53,988 nt of DNA, from positions 1 to 53,988 of the forward strand of contig LRTP01000148.1 in assembly GCA_001550305.1 (NCBI GenBank), read 5' to 3'. Within the stretch, counting starts at the first letter, position 1; each line of letters opens with the position of its first letter. Position numbers and translations under genes: made by a program. Positions 8,284-16,900 of the stretch are shown here, in pieces. This DNA comes from Streptomyces diastatochromogenes. GTDB lineage: Bacteria > Actinomycetota > Actinomycetes > Streptomycetales > Streptomycetaceae. A model generated the notes under the pieces. It made no database searches and was not told the DNA's origin. It saw only the letters and a program-made list of their open reading frames with translations.

Positions 8284-9098
8284 TCGACCGGGTCCAGGGC
8301 TACTTCGGCTTCACCCGCGTCCCGTTCGGCCGCAACCTGGCCCCGTCGATGCTGCACCAGCACCACTCCCACCGCGAGGCCGCGGCCCGCATCGCGGGGT
8401 GCATCAACAACCGGGCAATCGGCGTGGTCACCGGCGAGGTCGGCTCCGGCAAGACCGTCGTCCTCAAGGGCGCCGTGGCCTCCCTGGACCCGGCCCGCTT
8501 CACTGTCATCTACCACCCCACCCCGGAGGTCGGCCTGCGCGGCCTCTACAACCGGATCGTCACCAGCCTGGGCGACACCCCGAAGATCCACCTGGCCGCC
8601 CTCGCGGCCCAGGCCTCCACAGCGCTGGCCGCCGAGGTCGACGAACGCGGCCACACCACCCCGGCCGTCGTCATCGACGAGTCGCACCTGCTCGACCACG
8701 GCGAACTGGACGCGATCCGGATGCTCACCAACTACGACATGGACTCCACCATGCCGTTCACGGTGGTGCTGATCGGCCAGCCGACCCTGCACAAACGGAT
8801 GAAGCACGGCGTTCTGGCCGCCCTCGACCAGCGGATCGCGATCAGCTACCAGATGCCCACGATGAGCTGGGAGGAGACCTCCAGCTACATCAAGCACCAC
8901 ATCAGCATCGCCGGCCGCCAGAACACCCTGTTCCCCGACGACGCCGTCGAACTGATCCACCTCACCAGCCGCGGCCTTCCCCGCTCCGTCAACAACATCG
9001 CCTGGCAGTCCCTCATCGCCGCCTTCACTCAGGAGAAAGGCATCGTCGACGAATCCTCGGCCCGTCTCGCCGTCACCGAGACACACGCGACCGAATGA
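8280..9098 (+). CDS. AAA ATPase of a Mu-like transposition module (TniB/ExeA type)
   Basis: 272 residues. The ATG at 8280 overlaps the upstream stop in an ATGA, with a GGGTGCAGGG stretch before it. Walker A is GEVGSGKT at about residues 50-57, Walker B PAVVIDESHLL at about 133, sensor-1-like TVVLIGQPTL at about 163, and an arginine-rich C-terminal AAA lid with TSRGLPRSVNNI. Proteins of this class bind ATP and DNA and help the partner transposase choose a target. The gene looks intact, but its partner has lost the catalytic domain. Codon use and ends are regular. Confidence 0.85.
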   Translation: MIDRVQGYFGFTRVPFGRNLAPSMLHQHHSHREAAARIAGCINNRAIGVVTGEVGSGKTVVLKGAVASLDPARFTVIYHPTPEVGLRGLYNRIVTSLGDTPKIHLAALAAQASTALAAEVDERGHTTPAVVIDESHLLDHGELDAIRMLTNYDMDSTMPFTVVLIGQPTLHKRMKHGVLAALDQRIAISYQMPTMSWEETSSYIKHHISIAGRQNTLFPDDAVELIHLTSRGLPRSVNNIAWQSLIAAFTQEKGIVDESSARLAVTETHATE

Positions 9099-9134
9099 CC
9101 AAGCCGCTGTCGCCTGAAGCCGCTGGAGGCGACC

Positions 9135-9347
9135 TCAGGCCTGCTCAAGAGGGCCTCGGACGGACTCGGCGATCACCCGCAGCCCGACGAGTACCTGGCG
9201 AACGTCCTCAGCGACCTCCGCCTGCTTGCCGTCCTCGCAGGCGTCGAGACGAGCGAAGGTCGGAGCCAGTGCAGCGGAGCAGTACGCGAGAAGCGAGAAG
9301 CCGTTGTCTTTCCGGTCGTGATCGCCGAGTTTCCGCTGATCAGGCAT
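9135..9347 (-). CDS. Possible small hypothetical protein
   Basis: A 70-residue minus-strand frame, ATG at 9347, with good third-position bias: DNGFSLLAYCSAALAPTFAR, then AEDVRQVLVGLRVIAESVRG. It is predicted helical with no motif. No strong ribosome site precedes the ATG, and the opposite strand is also partly open. It could be a real short gene next to the ATPase or the end of a longer decayed one. Confidence 0.4.
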   Translation of the reverse strand: MPDQRKLGDHDRKDNGFSLLAYCSAALAPTFARLDACEDGKQAEVAEDVRQVLVGLRVIAESVRGPLEQA

Positions 9348-9412
9348 GGTGGCGGTGTCGCCGAGGGAGGGTTCGGACGTTCAGTTCGTTCTCGGCGATG
9401 GGGAGGTAGCCG

Positions 9413-9936
9413 GTGGCGTCGGTGATGGGCTTGCTGGAGGAACGGGAGACCGCTGCCCGGGCGGCTGTGGAGGCCCTCCAGGCGGAAGCGGACCGGATCC
9501 TGGCCGGACTCGGTGTGGCCGAGGCGGTGTTGGAGCGCCGGGTGATTGCTCGGGTGGAGCTGGCCGAGGCCCTGGCCGCTGGTGACGATGCGGCAGATCC
9601 GCCCGCCTTGGAGGTGCAGGTTCCGGCACCCCGGCCCACGTGGACAAGGTGCCGGTTGCCGGGGCGACGGTGGTGCGACGCCGGGACGGGATGACGGTGG
9701 AGGCGCTCGCGCCGGAGTACCGGCGGATCGTTGAGCTGCTTCAGGGTGAACCGGGCGACGGCGAGGGGGTGTCGGCGAAGGAACTGGCGGCCCGGCTGGG
9801 GCTGGAGTTGGTGCCGGCCAAGATCGAGGGAGTGCGGTCGAGGGCGAAACGGCTGGTCGAGCGGGAGTGGCTGAGGGCGTCGCCGTCGGGCCGGTTCATG
9901 CCGCGAGCGTCGGCTGCGCCTGCCGCGGAGAGCTGA
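9413..9936 (+). pseudogene. Coiled-coil plus winged-helix IS-associated protein, frameshifted
   Basis: The GTG at 9413 has GGAGGT five bases upstream. Frame one (9413 to about 9630) gives an Ala/Glu-rich coiled coil (LLEERETAARAAVEALQAEA, DRILAGLGVAEAVLERRVIA). Frame two (about 9635-9936) gives a short linker and a winged-helix-like C-terminus: LAPEYRRIVELLQGEPGDGE, LAARLGLELVPAKIEGVRSR, LVEREWLRASPSGRF. The change of frame lies in the ccccggccc run near 9625. The intact gene at 29823-30278 has the same plan, so this is a decayed paralogue. Its 3' end overlaps the 3' end of the convergent IS5-type transposase. Confidence 0.7.
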
Positions 9937-10619
9937 GCGGCCTGCTCACGGCGGTGGTTCGGGCCAGTCGGCGGGCCATGAGCATGCTCGCCGAGAGGTG
10001 GATGAACGCCTCGCTGGAAGCGGGAAGCCTCGAAGTCGCGCACCAGGCGGCGCGAGCGCATCAGCCACCCCAGGCTGCGCTCCACCAGCCACCGTCTCGG
10101 CAGCACAACAAACCCGGTCATGTCGTCACTGCGCTTGACGATCTGCAGGGTGAGCTGGAGTTTTTCCTTCGCCCAGGTCACGAGGCGGCCGGTGTAGCCG
10201 CCGTCGGCCCACACCAGAGTGATCTTCCTGAACCGTGTCCGCAGCACGGGCAGCATGGCGCGGGCGGCCTGGCGGTCGGTGACATCCGCGGCGGTCACCC
10301 AGACCATCAGCAGCAGGCCGAGGCTGTCCGTGATGACGTGCCGGCGCCTTCCGTTGACCTTCTTCCCGCCGTCATAGCCCCCTGACACGGCGGGCACCGA
10401 TACGGCTGCCTTCACCGACTGCGAGTCGATGATCCCCGCACTCGGCTCACGGTCGCGGCCCTCCGTGGTGCGAACTCTCTCGCGAAGCCGGTCGTGGAGT
10501 TCCCCGGCCAGGCCCTGCTTCCGCCACCTGCGGAAGAAGGCGTAGACACGGTCCCACGCCGGAAAATCGACGGGCATCGCACGCCACTCGATGCCGTTGT
10601 CAGTGACGTAGAAGACCGC

Positions 10620-10629
10620 ATCGAGCATC
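10620..10629. repeat. Target-site duplication, left copy
   Basis: ATCGAGCATC, identical to 12371-12380 on the other side of the IS4 element. Confidence 0.9.
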
Positions 10630-12370
10630 CAATGCCACGTAGTTAAGGGCGAGTTGGCGCTGTCAAGGGCGAGGTGAGAAAGAGGAGACCTCTGCTATTC
10701 AGGGGATCGACCAAGATCTACCTGAGGAAGCAGAGGCCCTGTGGCTCAGTCTGTCACGGGCGGAACCGACGTGTTCGCGCCCGGTCATATCGGTGAGTTG
10801 ACGCAGGTCATCCCACTCGAGCTGGTGGATGCGGTGCTGGACGAGACCGGGGCTCGCGAGCGACGACTGCGAAGTCTCCCCTCACGCGTCGGGGTGTACT
10901 TCGTACTCGCGCTCGGGTTGTTCGGGGACCTGGGAACCGGCCTGGTGTGGGGCAAACTCGTGGCCGGACTGACCGTCATGGTGCCGCGACCATCGGAGAA
11001 GGCACTTCGCGATCTCCGTCGGCGGGTCGGCGTGGCCCCGCTCAAGCGGCTGTTCGACGTGCTGGCCGGCCCGCTGGCCCAGCCGTCCACGCCCGGAGTG
11101 CGTTACCGCCGCTGGCGCACGGTCGCCTTCGACGGCTGCGGGAGCCTGAACGTCCCCGACCACGAACGCAACTGGTCCTGGCTCGGCCGAACCCAGCGCC
11201 GTCACGGTCCAACGGGCTACCCCCGGCTGATGCTCATGACTCTGTGCGAAACCGGCACCCGCGGCCTGATCGGCGCCGTCTTCGGCCCCGCCAGCAAGGG
11301 TGAAACCGACTACGCTCACGACCTGGTCGGCCACCTGACCTCGGACATGCTTGTTCTGGCAGACCGCGCCTTCGACAGCAACAGACTGCTGGTAGACATC
11401 GCGGCTCAAGGGGCCCAGTTCCTGATTCGCGCCACCAGCGTCCGACGCCCGCCGGTGCTGGCACTGCTGCCCGACGGCTCCTACCTGACCCGGATCGGTG
11501 ACCTCTCGTTGCGAGTGATCGAGGCCGAGGTCCGCTCCTGTACCGCCGACGGCGGCGTGTTCGGCGGGACCTACCGCCTGCTGACCACACTCACCGACCA
11601 CTCCAGCGACCCCGCCGACCACCTGGTGCATCTTTACCACGAGCGTTGGGAGATCGAGATCGCATACCTGGCGCTCCGTCACACCCTGCTCCAGGGGCGA
11701 GTCCTGCGTTCGAAGGACCCGGTGGGGCTGACGCAGGAGATGTGGGCACTGCTCACTCTCTATCAAGCCCTGCGCTCTGTCATGGTTACCGCGGTGGAGA
11801 CAGCATCCGGCTGCGATCCCGACCGAGCCGCTTTCACCGTCGCTTTGGAAGCCGCCCGCGACACGGTCATCAGCTCAGCCGGAACCACTCCCGCCGCTGA
11901 GCCGATCATCGGTTGCGACCTGGTGGGACGCATCGGAGCCCGCGTCCTCCAGACGCTGCTTCCCGGCCGTCGGATGCGGCTGTCCACCCGCATCGTGAAA
12001 TGCGGAACCTCCCGCTACAACAACTGGAATCGCGATGGTCGATCTCGCGGCAGCACGTCGATCACGACCATCGAGATCAGTGTTCGTCCACCGAGCCTCA
12101 CTGGCACGCGCGCCCGACACCGGACCGACTCCGGCCGCTGGGACAGGGTCTGCCAGATCTTGGCGATGAACTCCAACGAGTCCATGCACGCCCGTGAGAT
12201 CGCACAACGCCTCGGCCTCACCGTTACGGGACGCATCCTCAGCGGCTTCAACGCGCAACTCTGCTACTGGGCCCGAAACGGACGGCTCATTCGTACGGCG
12301 CCGAGCACCTACAAGATCACATTCCCTGATGGCTTGACACCGCCAACTCGCCCTTAACTACGTGGCATTG
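10630..12370 (+). mobile_element. Complete IS4-family insertion sequence, 1741 bp
   Basis: Terminal inverted repeats of 38 bp with one mismatch begin CAATGCCACGTAGTTAAGGG at 10630 and, on the other strand, at 12370. They flank one full transposase gene. Directly outside are identical 10-bp copies of ATCGAGCATC (10620-10629 and 12371-12380), a target duplication of the size typical for IS4 relatives. The element sits inside the coding sequence of an IS5-family transposase, and removal restores that frame. Perfect duplications and an intact gene suggest a recent insertion. Confidence 0.95.
10741..12357 (+). CDS. IS4-family transposase, intact
   Basis: 538 residues from a GTG at 10741, preceded by a GAAGCAGAGG stretch. 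An N-terminal domain (FGDLGTGLVWGKLVAGL, PSEKALRDLRRRVGVAPLKR) leads into the RNase-H-like core: first Asp in RRWRTVAFDGCGSLNVPDHE, second Asp in MLVLADRAFDSNRLL, and the IS4 YREK-type signature LYHERWEIEIAYLALRHTLL with the catalytic Glu. The C-terminal 100 residues are basic and include a winged-helix-like end (SMHAREIAQRLGLTVTGRIL). Its length matches the family. The stop falls inside the right terminal repeat. No lesion is visible. Confidence 0.93.
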   Translation: MAQSVTGGTDVFAPGHIGELTQVIPLELVDAVLDETGARERRLRSLPSRVGVYFVLALGLFGDLGTGLVWGKLVAGLTVMVPRPSEKALRDLRRRVGVAPLKRLFDVLAGPLAQPSTPGVRYRRWRTVAFDGCGSLNVPDHERNWSWLGRTQRRHGPTGYPRLMLMTLCETGTRGLIGAVFGPASKGETDYAHDLVGHLTSDMLVLADRAFDSNRLLVDIAAQGAQFLIRATSVRRPPVLALLPDGSYLTRIGDLSLRVIEAEVRSCTADGGVFGGTYRLLTTLTDHSSDPADHLVHLYHERWEIEIAYLALRHTLLQGRVLRSKDPVGLTQEMWALLTLYQALRSVMVTAVETASGCDPDRAAFTVALEAARDTVISSAGTTPAAEPIIGCDLVGRIGARVLQTLLPGRRMRLSTRIVKCGTSRYNNWNRDGRSRGSTSITTIEISVRPPSLTGTRARHRTDSGRWDRVCQILAMNSNESMHAREIAQRLGLTVTGRILSGFNAQLCYWARNGRLIRTAPSTYKITFPDGLTPPTRP

Positions 12371-12380
12371 ATCGAGCATC
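12371..12380. repeat. Target-site duplication, right copy
   Basis: ATCGAGCATC, identical to 10620-10629. Confidence 0.9.
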
Positions 12381-12759
12381 TGCCGATGGCAGTAGCCCTC
12401 CGGCTGCCCGCCCCTCCCCTCCATCCACGCCGGCACCGGCAGCGCGTCCCGCACCACCGACTGCGCGTCCGTCATGTCCGAGCCGTAGACCGGGACCCGG
12501 TCCGGCCGGTCGGCTGCGTTCCCGAACCGGTGAGCGAGACAATCGCACGAAGAACGCGCCGAGTTGAAGACAACCGGCGACACGGCGTAGAACTGCGACA
12601 ACAGGGCATCCGGGAGCGACGAGTTGGCTTCGCAACCCTCGTGCTGCACCGGAGGTCCTGCCTTCATGCGCCCACCCGGCCGAAATCACCCGACCAGGCA
12701 ACCCGTTCGACCAGAACCGCCCTCACGGTCGATAGGACTACGGCCTCTGATGCCGATGT

Positions 12760-13185
12760 GGTTGGCCGCCATGGTCAACTGCGTTGCGAGGTCCGAGCAG
12801 TAGGCGATCGTGTTGGGGGCCAAATAGGCGGATCCGCACGTTTGCTGCACCATCTGATGACACGATGTGCCCTGCTGTGAGGAGACCCACTGCCGACCGG
12901 ACAACGACGCGAGATCGATCGGCTCTGTCGATGTGGAGCCTGTCAGCGTCGGGTCAACGGCGGGGACGGCGAGCGCGAGTGGCTCCAGCAGAAGTTCGCG
13001 CCCTTCGAAACGGGCGGGCAGCTCCAGCGGGAACATCTCATAGGCGATGGCGATGTTGACCTCGCTGACACGCAGAGCCGCCACACTCTCCTCGGGCTCC
13101 ATTTCCGTCGCTGTCAGTTGGAACCGGTCCCGGTCAGTGACGGGTGAGGGCGGGAGGACGGTGTGCGAACGAGCGAGGGACATGG
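12760..13185 (-). pseudogene. LysR-family regulator, effector-domain fragment
   Basis: The minus-strand frame reads MEPEESVAALRVSEVNIAIA, YEMFPLELPARFEGRELLLE, PLALAVPAVDP, LASLSGRQWVSSQQGTSCHQ and TIAYCSDLATQLTMAAN, the alternating alpha/beta pattern of a LysR substrate-binding domain. The helix-turn-helix half and the last part of the effector domain are missing, and the frame then runs into unrelated sequence. It cannot act as a regulator. Confidence 0.65.
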
Positions 13186-13258
13186 ACTGCTCAGCGCGGA
13201 CCCTTGCGGCTGTAACGCGGGGGTTCCCCTGGCGCGAATCGATGGTTGTGTAGAGTTG

Positions 13259-13852
13259 ATGGCCGTGACCGATGAGCAGATCCGCTTCGACCGGACGTTG
13301 GCCGCGTGGGATCGCATCGAAACCTGGCTGCTCAGGTATGCGCCGCAGTCCCACGCCGCACTGCCGGGTCCTGCCGAACCTTCCGTCGTCGAGAGCGCAG
13401 AAGCGGCCATGGGGCCTCTGCCGCCGGAGCTGCGCGCGCTGTGGGGCCTGCACAACGGAACCGATCGGGACGGCCCGGGCCGCCTCAGAATCCTGAAGGA
13501 TTACGACGTGTTCCCGGTTGCCGACGCCATCTGGTGTTACGAGAACGTACTGACGGTGCTGCTCGACGCCAACGACATGGGCACCCGTCCGTGGATCCCC
13601 GCATGCGCCTCGGAAACAGATGAACCGCATCTGTGGAACTTTATCGACACCACAACCGGCCGCCTCGGCTGGAACGTTCATGCGGGTGCGTTTACGGAGC
13701 CCGACGAGTCCGGTGACACGTTCGTGGGCTGGATGGAGGGCATCGCGGCCGAGTTGGAGGGCGGGGGCGGAGCAGCAGGGTCAAAGCAGCGGCCCAGCGT
13801 CATTGACGGGTGGCTCACCTGGAACGAAGGGCGTCATCACTTTCCGGGGTGA
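13259..13852 (+). CDS. SMI1/KNR4 (SUKH) family protein
   Basis: 197 residues, ATG at 13259; a longer upstream frame lacks family sequence. Typical SMI1/KNR4 features appear: RIETWLLRYAPQSHAALPGP, the EAAMGPLPPELRALWGLHNG core with the conserved L.P.....L...NG pattern, FPVADAIWCYENVL, WIPACASETDEPHLWNFID, and FVGWMEGIAAELEGG near the end. In bacteria this superfamily includes many immunity proteins for contact-dependent or secreted nuclease toxins. It lies tail-to-tail with the large nuclease-like secreted protein, separated by a strong bidirectional hairpin. That makes an immunity role conceivable but unproven; stand-alone copies are common in Streptomyces. Confidence 0.8.
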   Translation: MAVTDEQIRFDRTLAAWDRIETWLLRYAPQSHAALPGPAEPSVVESAEAAMGPLPPELRALWGLHNGTDRDGPGRLRILKDYDVFPVADAIWCYENVLTVLLDANDMGTRPWIPACASETDEPHLWNFIDTTTGRLGWNVHAGAFTEPDESGDTFVGWMEGIAAELEGGGGAAGSKQRPSVIDGWLTWNEGRHHFPG

Positions 13853-13885
13853 CTGGATCCCCTTCGGGCGCACGGAGGCTTTCAC

Positions 13886-13927
13886 AGCCCGTGTGGGCCG
13901 CCCATACGCGGGCGGCCCACACGGGCT
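13886..13927. terminator. Bidirectional hairpin terminator between convergent genes
   Basis: A perfect 18-bp stem (AGCCCGTGTGGGCCGCCC at 13886-13903 with its complement at 13910-13927) has a 6-base loop. It sits in the 89-bp gap between the SMI1/KNR4 gene (+) and the large secreted gene (-). No long U run follows, as is usual in high-GC actinomycetes. Confidence 0.85.
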
Positions 13928-13941
13928 GCGTCACCTGACCG

Positions 13942-16900
13942 TCAGTTCGCGGTCATGGTGCACTTGATGGACCGGATCCCATCCGTGCACTGACCGGACA
14001 GGCCGGTGTCGAGCCAGTACGCGTCCTTGTCCGTGAGCCTCATGTTCCTTATGAATCCGCCGAACTGACTCATCGACCCGCTGTTCTGCTGTCCGGAGAT
14101 CGACGAACGCCCGCACACCTCCGTCCACAAGGGGGCGTAGCCTCCGATGTTGTACAGGTGGATCACACCGTCCACCTTCGCAGCGTATGTCTGCACGCAC
14201 TCGCTGCCGGAATACACCGGGTTGAGTCCGCCCGAGGATGCGGCCAATCCGCCGCTGTTGTAGGTGGCGTTGAAGGCGAACTCGTCACAGTTCGGCCGGT
14301 CCGTCGAGCTGTTCATCGCGTTGGGGTCGCCGTTCGCGGCCGCCCAGCCGGCCTCGTCGCAGATCACATCCCTGTTCCGGTCGTCCTCGTCCGACTTGCC
14401 GCCGGGGAGATAGTAGAGCGGCGTGTCCGCGGACCTGAGTCCTGGGTGGTTGGGCGCGTTGCGCTGGAGCAGCCAAGCGTGCGCGGCGGCCTGCGGATAT
14501 CTGGCCGCGTTGAACGTGTAGGTCGGCGCGTAGTTGACGAAGACGCATCCCCCAGCGGCGGTGACGACGGTGTCACAGCGGATCTGGTCGAGGTCGGTGG
14601 GCTTGTCCAGGCTCCACTGGTAGCCGACCGTCTGGACGTTGATACTGCCGTCCGAGGGGTCCAGGATGGCGTTTATCTGGACGTCGGGCTTGAACTTGTA
14701 CGTCTTGCCCGCGACGGAGCTGTCCCACAGGTAGCTCGAGGTGATGGACGCTTCGTGTGTGTCTCCGGGCCCCCAGGCCGGTTCTCCGTGCCAGGCGCTG
14801 GGGTCGGCCTCGACCGGTCGGCAGGGGTTTTCGCACAGGTGCTTGTAGATGCCGAACTGGATCCGTGCGAAATCCAGCGGGATCGACAGCGGCTTCACCG
14901 TGAGGTGTTCGGTGAAACTGTTGACGCCGTCCAGTTCCACCTCCCGCTGGAACCGGAACGTCGCCGTTGCTCGGGTCTGCCCGTCCACTCGGAGATACGC
15001 GGGAACGACACGATTTTCGCATTCCGTGAACCGGGTAGCCCGCGCGACGAGCGCGTAGTCGTCACACCAGTCGCCCGCATAGCGCGGTGAAGGCCCACTT
15101 TCGGCACCCCTGGGGTACTTGGACAGCGCCGGGCCCCAGCAGACCTGGCGGCCGTCCTGCACGGGCCCGCAGACCGATTCCGGCTTGTTGGCCGAGCTGA
15201 GAGCCGAGCGAGTGCTGGACCCGTGAGGACGCGTCACCAGTTGCCTGGGCACCTGATTCACCTGATCGGGATTGGGGTTCGTGGAGTTCGGGTCGGGCAG
15301 CTTGAGGTCGACGGACGGGCCGTCGGGCAGATCGTAGTCACCGGGCACGAACGCGGCGGCGTCCCAGGCGAGGTCGTTGTCCGCCGTCCCTATGTTGTTC
15401 CAGTTGGTGAGGCTGACCTGCGGCGTCTTGCCATTGAAGCGATAGGCGCCGAGGGACACCCACTCGTTGTTCTCGTGGGCGTACTGGTTGATGGTCTTCC
15501 TCACCGTGCCGTAGGCGGTGTCGATCTCATAGATGGCCTGCCTGGTCTGTGCCCCGGTATCGGGGATGTGGACAAAGATCTCCGCCTGTTTCTCGGAGAC
15601 GGGCCCGTTCATCTTCCAGGTCCCGCAGACGGTCATGCGCCCGGTCGCGCCGCCCAGCTGGGCGGTGTCGCGTTCGTGGGCGTACCAGAAGTGTCCTTGG
15701 TAGCCGCCGCCGATCTGGGCGAGGTCGCCCTTGGCCTCGTACTGGTTGTCGGTGTCCGGGTAGAAGGTGAACTGGAAGCTTCCGTCGGTCTTGGTCGTCC
15801 CGCAGCTACTGAACGTTTCCGTGCCGGCGGGGACGGAGTCGACGACGAGGGAGTTCTTGGGTGCGCCGGTGCAGACGGGCGTTCCGCGCTGGAGGCGGTA
15901 TCCGCGGCCCGGCTCATTGATCAGCGTTGTGTATTTGATGCTTTCATGACCGCAGGTATTGGCGCAGTCGTTCTTCCAGGTGGCGTTGGGCTTGTTCCAC
16001 CAGTACTGCTTGTAGCAGTCCTCGTTGTCGCACTGCGGCGGATTGGCCGCGTCGCAGTTGTTGTTGGAGTTGCAGAACGTGTCCAGGGGCGGCTTGATCG
16101 CGGAGCGGGCGCCGGTGGTGTTCCACCAGGCGGGACGGAAACCGGCGGAGGAGAACCCGGAATCGCCGGGCCAGTCCTGGCGGCCGGTGGTGGCGTAGGA
16201 GTGTCCGGTGTCGATGGACCAGGCGGACCAGCCCATCACCTTCTCCTCGTACGGCCAGTTCTGCGGATGGGCGGCGTCCTGGTTGGCGTTGTGGTCCAGG
16301 TCGGTGTCCATGAACGCGAGCCGACCGGGCGGGTAGACGGGGTTGGCGGGGTTGTTGTACCAGCCCAGGCCCCAGTGCCCGCCGTTCTTCGACGCGTCAG
16401 ACACCTTGTTGAAGCCCAGGTTGTAGTTCCACACGGCGGAGAACCAGTTCTCCGGCTTGGAAGCGTCGTCGTTGTTGACGCTGACCGTCTGCCCGTCGGT
16501 GTGGACCTCGTTCCACTTGTCAGCGAGGATATTGAGCGAGGCGGCGATATTGGTGGCGTAGTCGAGTGCGACGGCCTTCTGCTTCTCGGGCGACAGGGAC
16601 GTCTCATTGGTCTTTTCGTGACCGGCCAGACGCATGCCGTCGGTGACCTGTCCGACGCCGTAGCCGCAGTCGGAGTGGGCCCAGTCGATCTTCCAGTAGG
16701 CGGATGGCGTATCGCCCTTGTGGCCGTAGAAACCGGCCATGGCGGCAAGGGGGTTGCCCATCTGCCCCGGGATGGCACCGGATTCGGCCTGCCACAGGTT
16801 GGATTCCTGGGCGAGGATGCCGAGTTCGACCTGGGCGGGGATGCGTCCGCCGCCGTTCAGGGTGGGCACAGGGAACATGCCCTGCGGGTCGATGGTGGTA

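Larger units (their letters stand above)
9896..12475 (-). pseudogene. IS5-family transposase split by an IS4 element
   Basis: The N-terminal part (12475-12371) reads MTDAQSVVRDALPVPAWMEG followed by RGGQPEGYCHRQMLD. After removing the IS4 element and one copy of its target duplication it continues in frame at 10619 as AVFYVTDNGIEWRAMPVDFP. The catalytic parts IIDSQSVKAA, LVWADGGYTG and the C-terminal RRWLVERSLGWLMRSRR follow. Near 10025 a second, 1-bp shift occurs: the expected tail (EAFIHLSASMLMARRLAR) lies in another frame ending at 9896. The gene is thus inactive twice. The upstream residues RVPVYGSD fit the family start, so the original start may lie at about 12499. Confidence 0.9.

Noticed and set aside
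12686..13681. A full-length 331-residue minus-strand protein
   Set aside because: Only the part 12760-13185 has LysR effector-domain sequence; the remainder is antisense to the SMI1/KNR4 gene or unrelated sequence.
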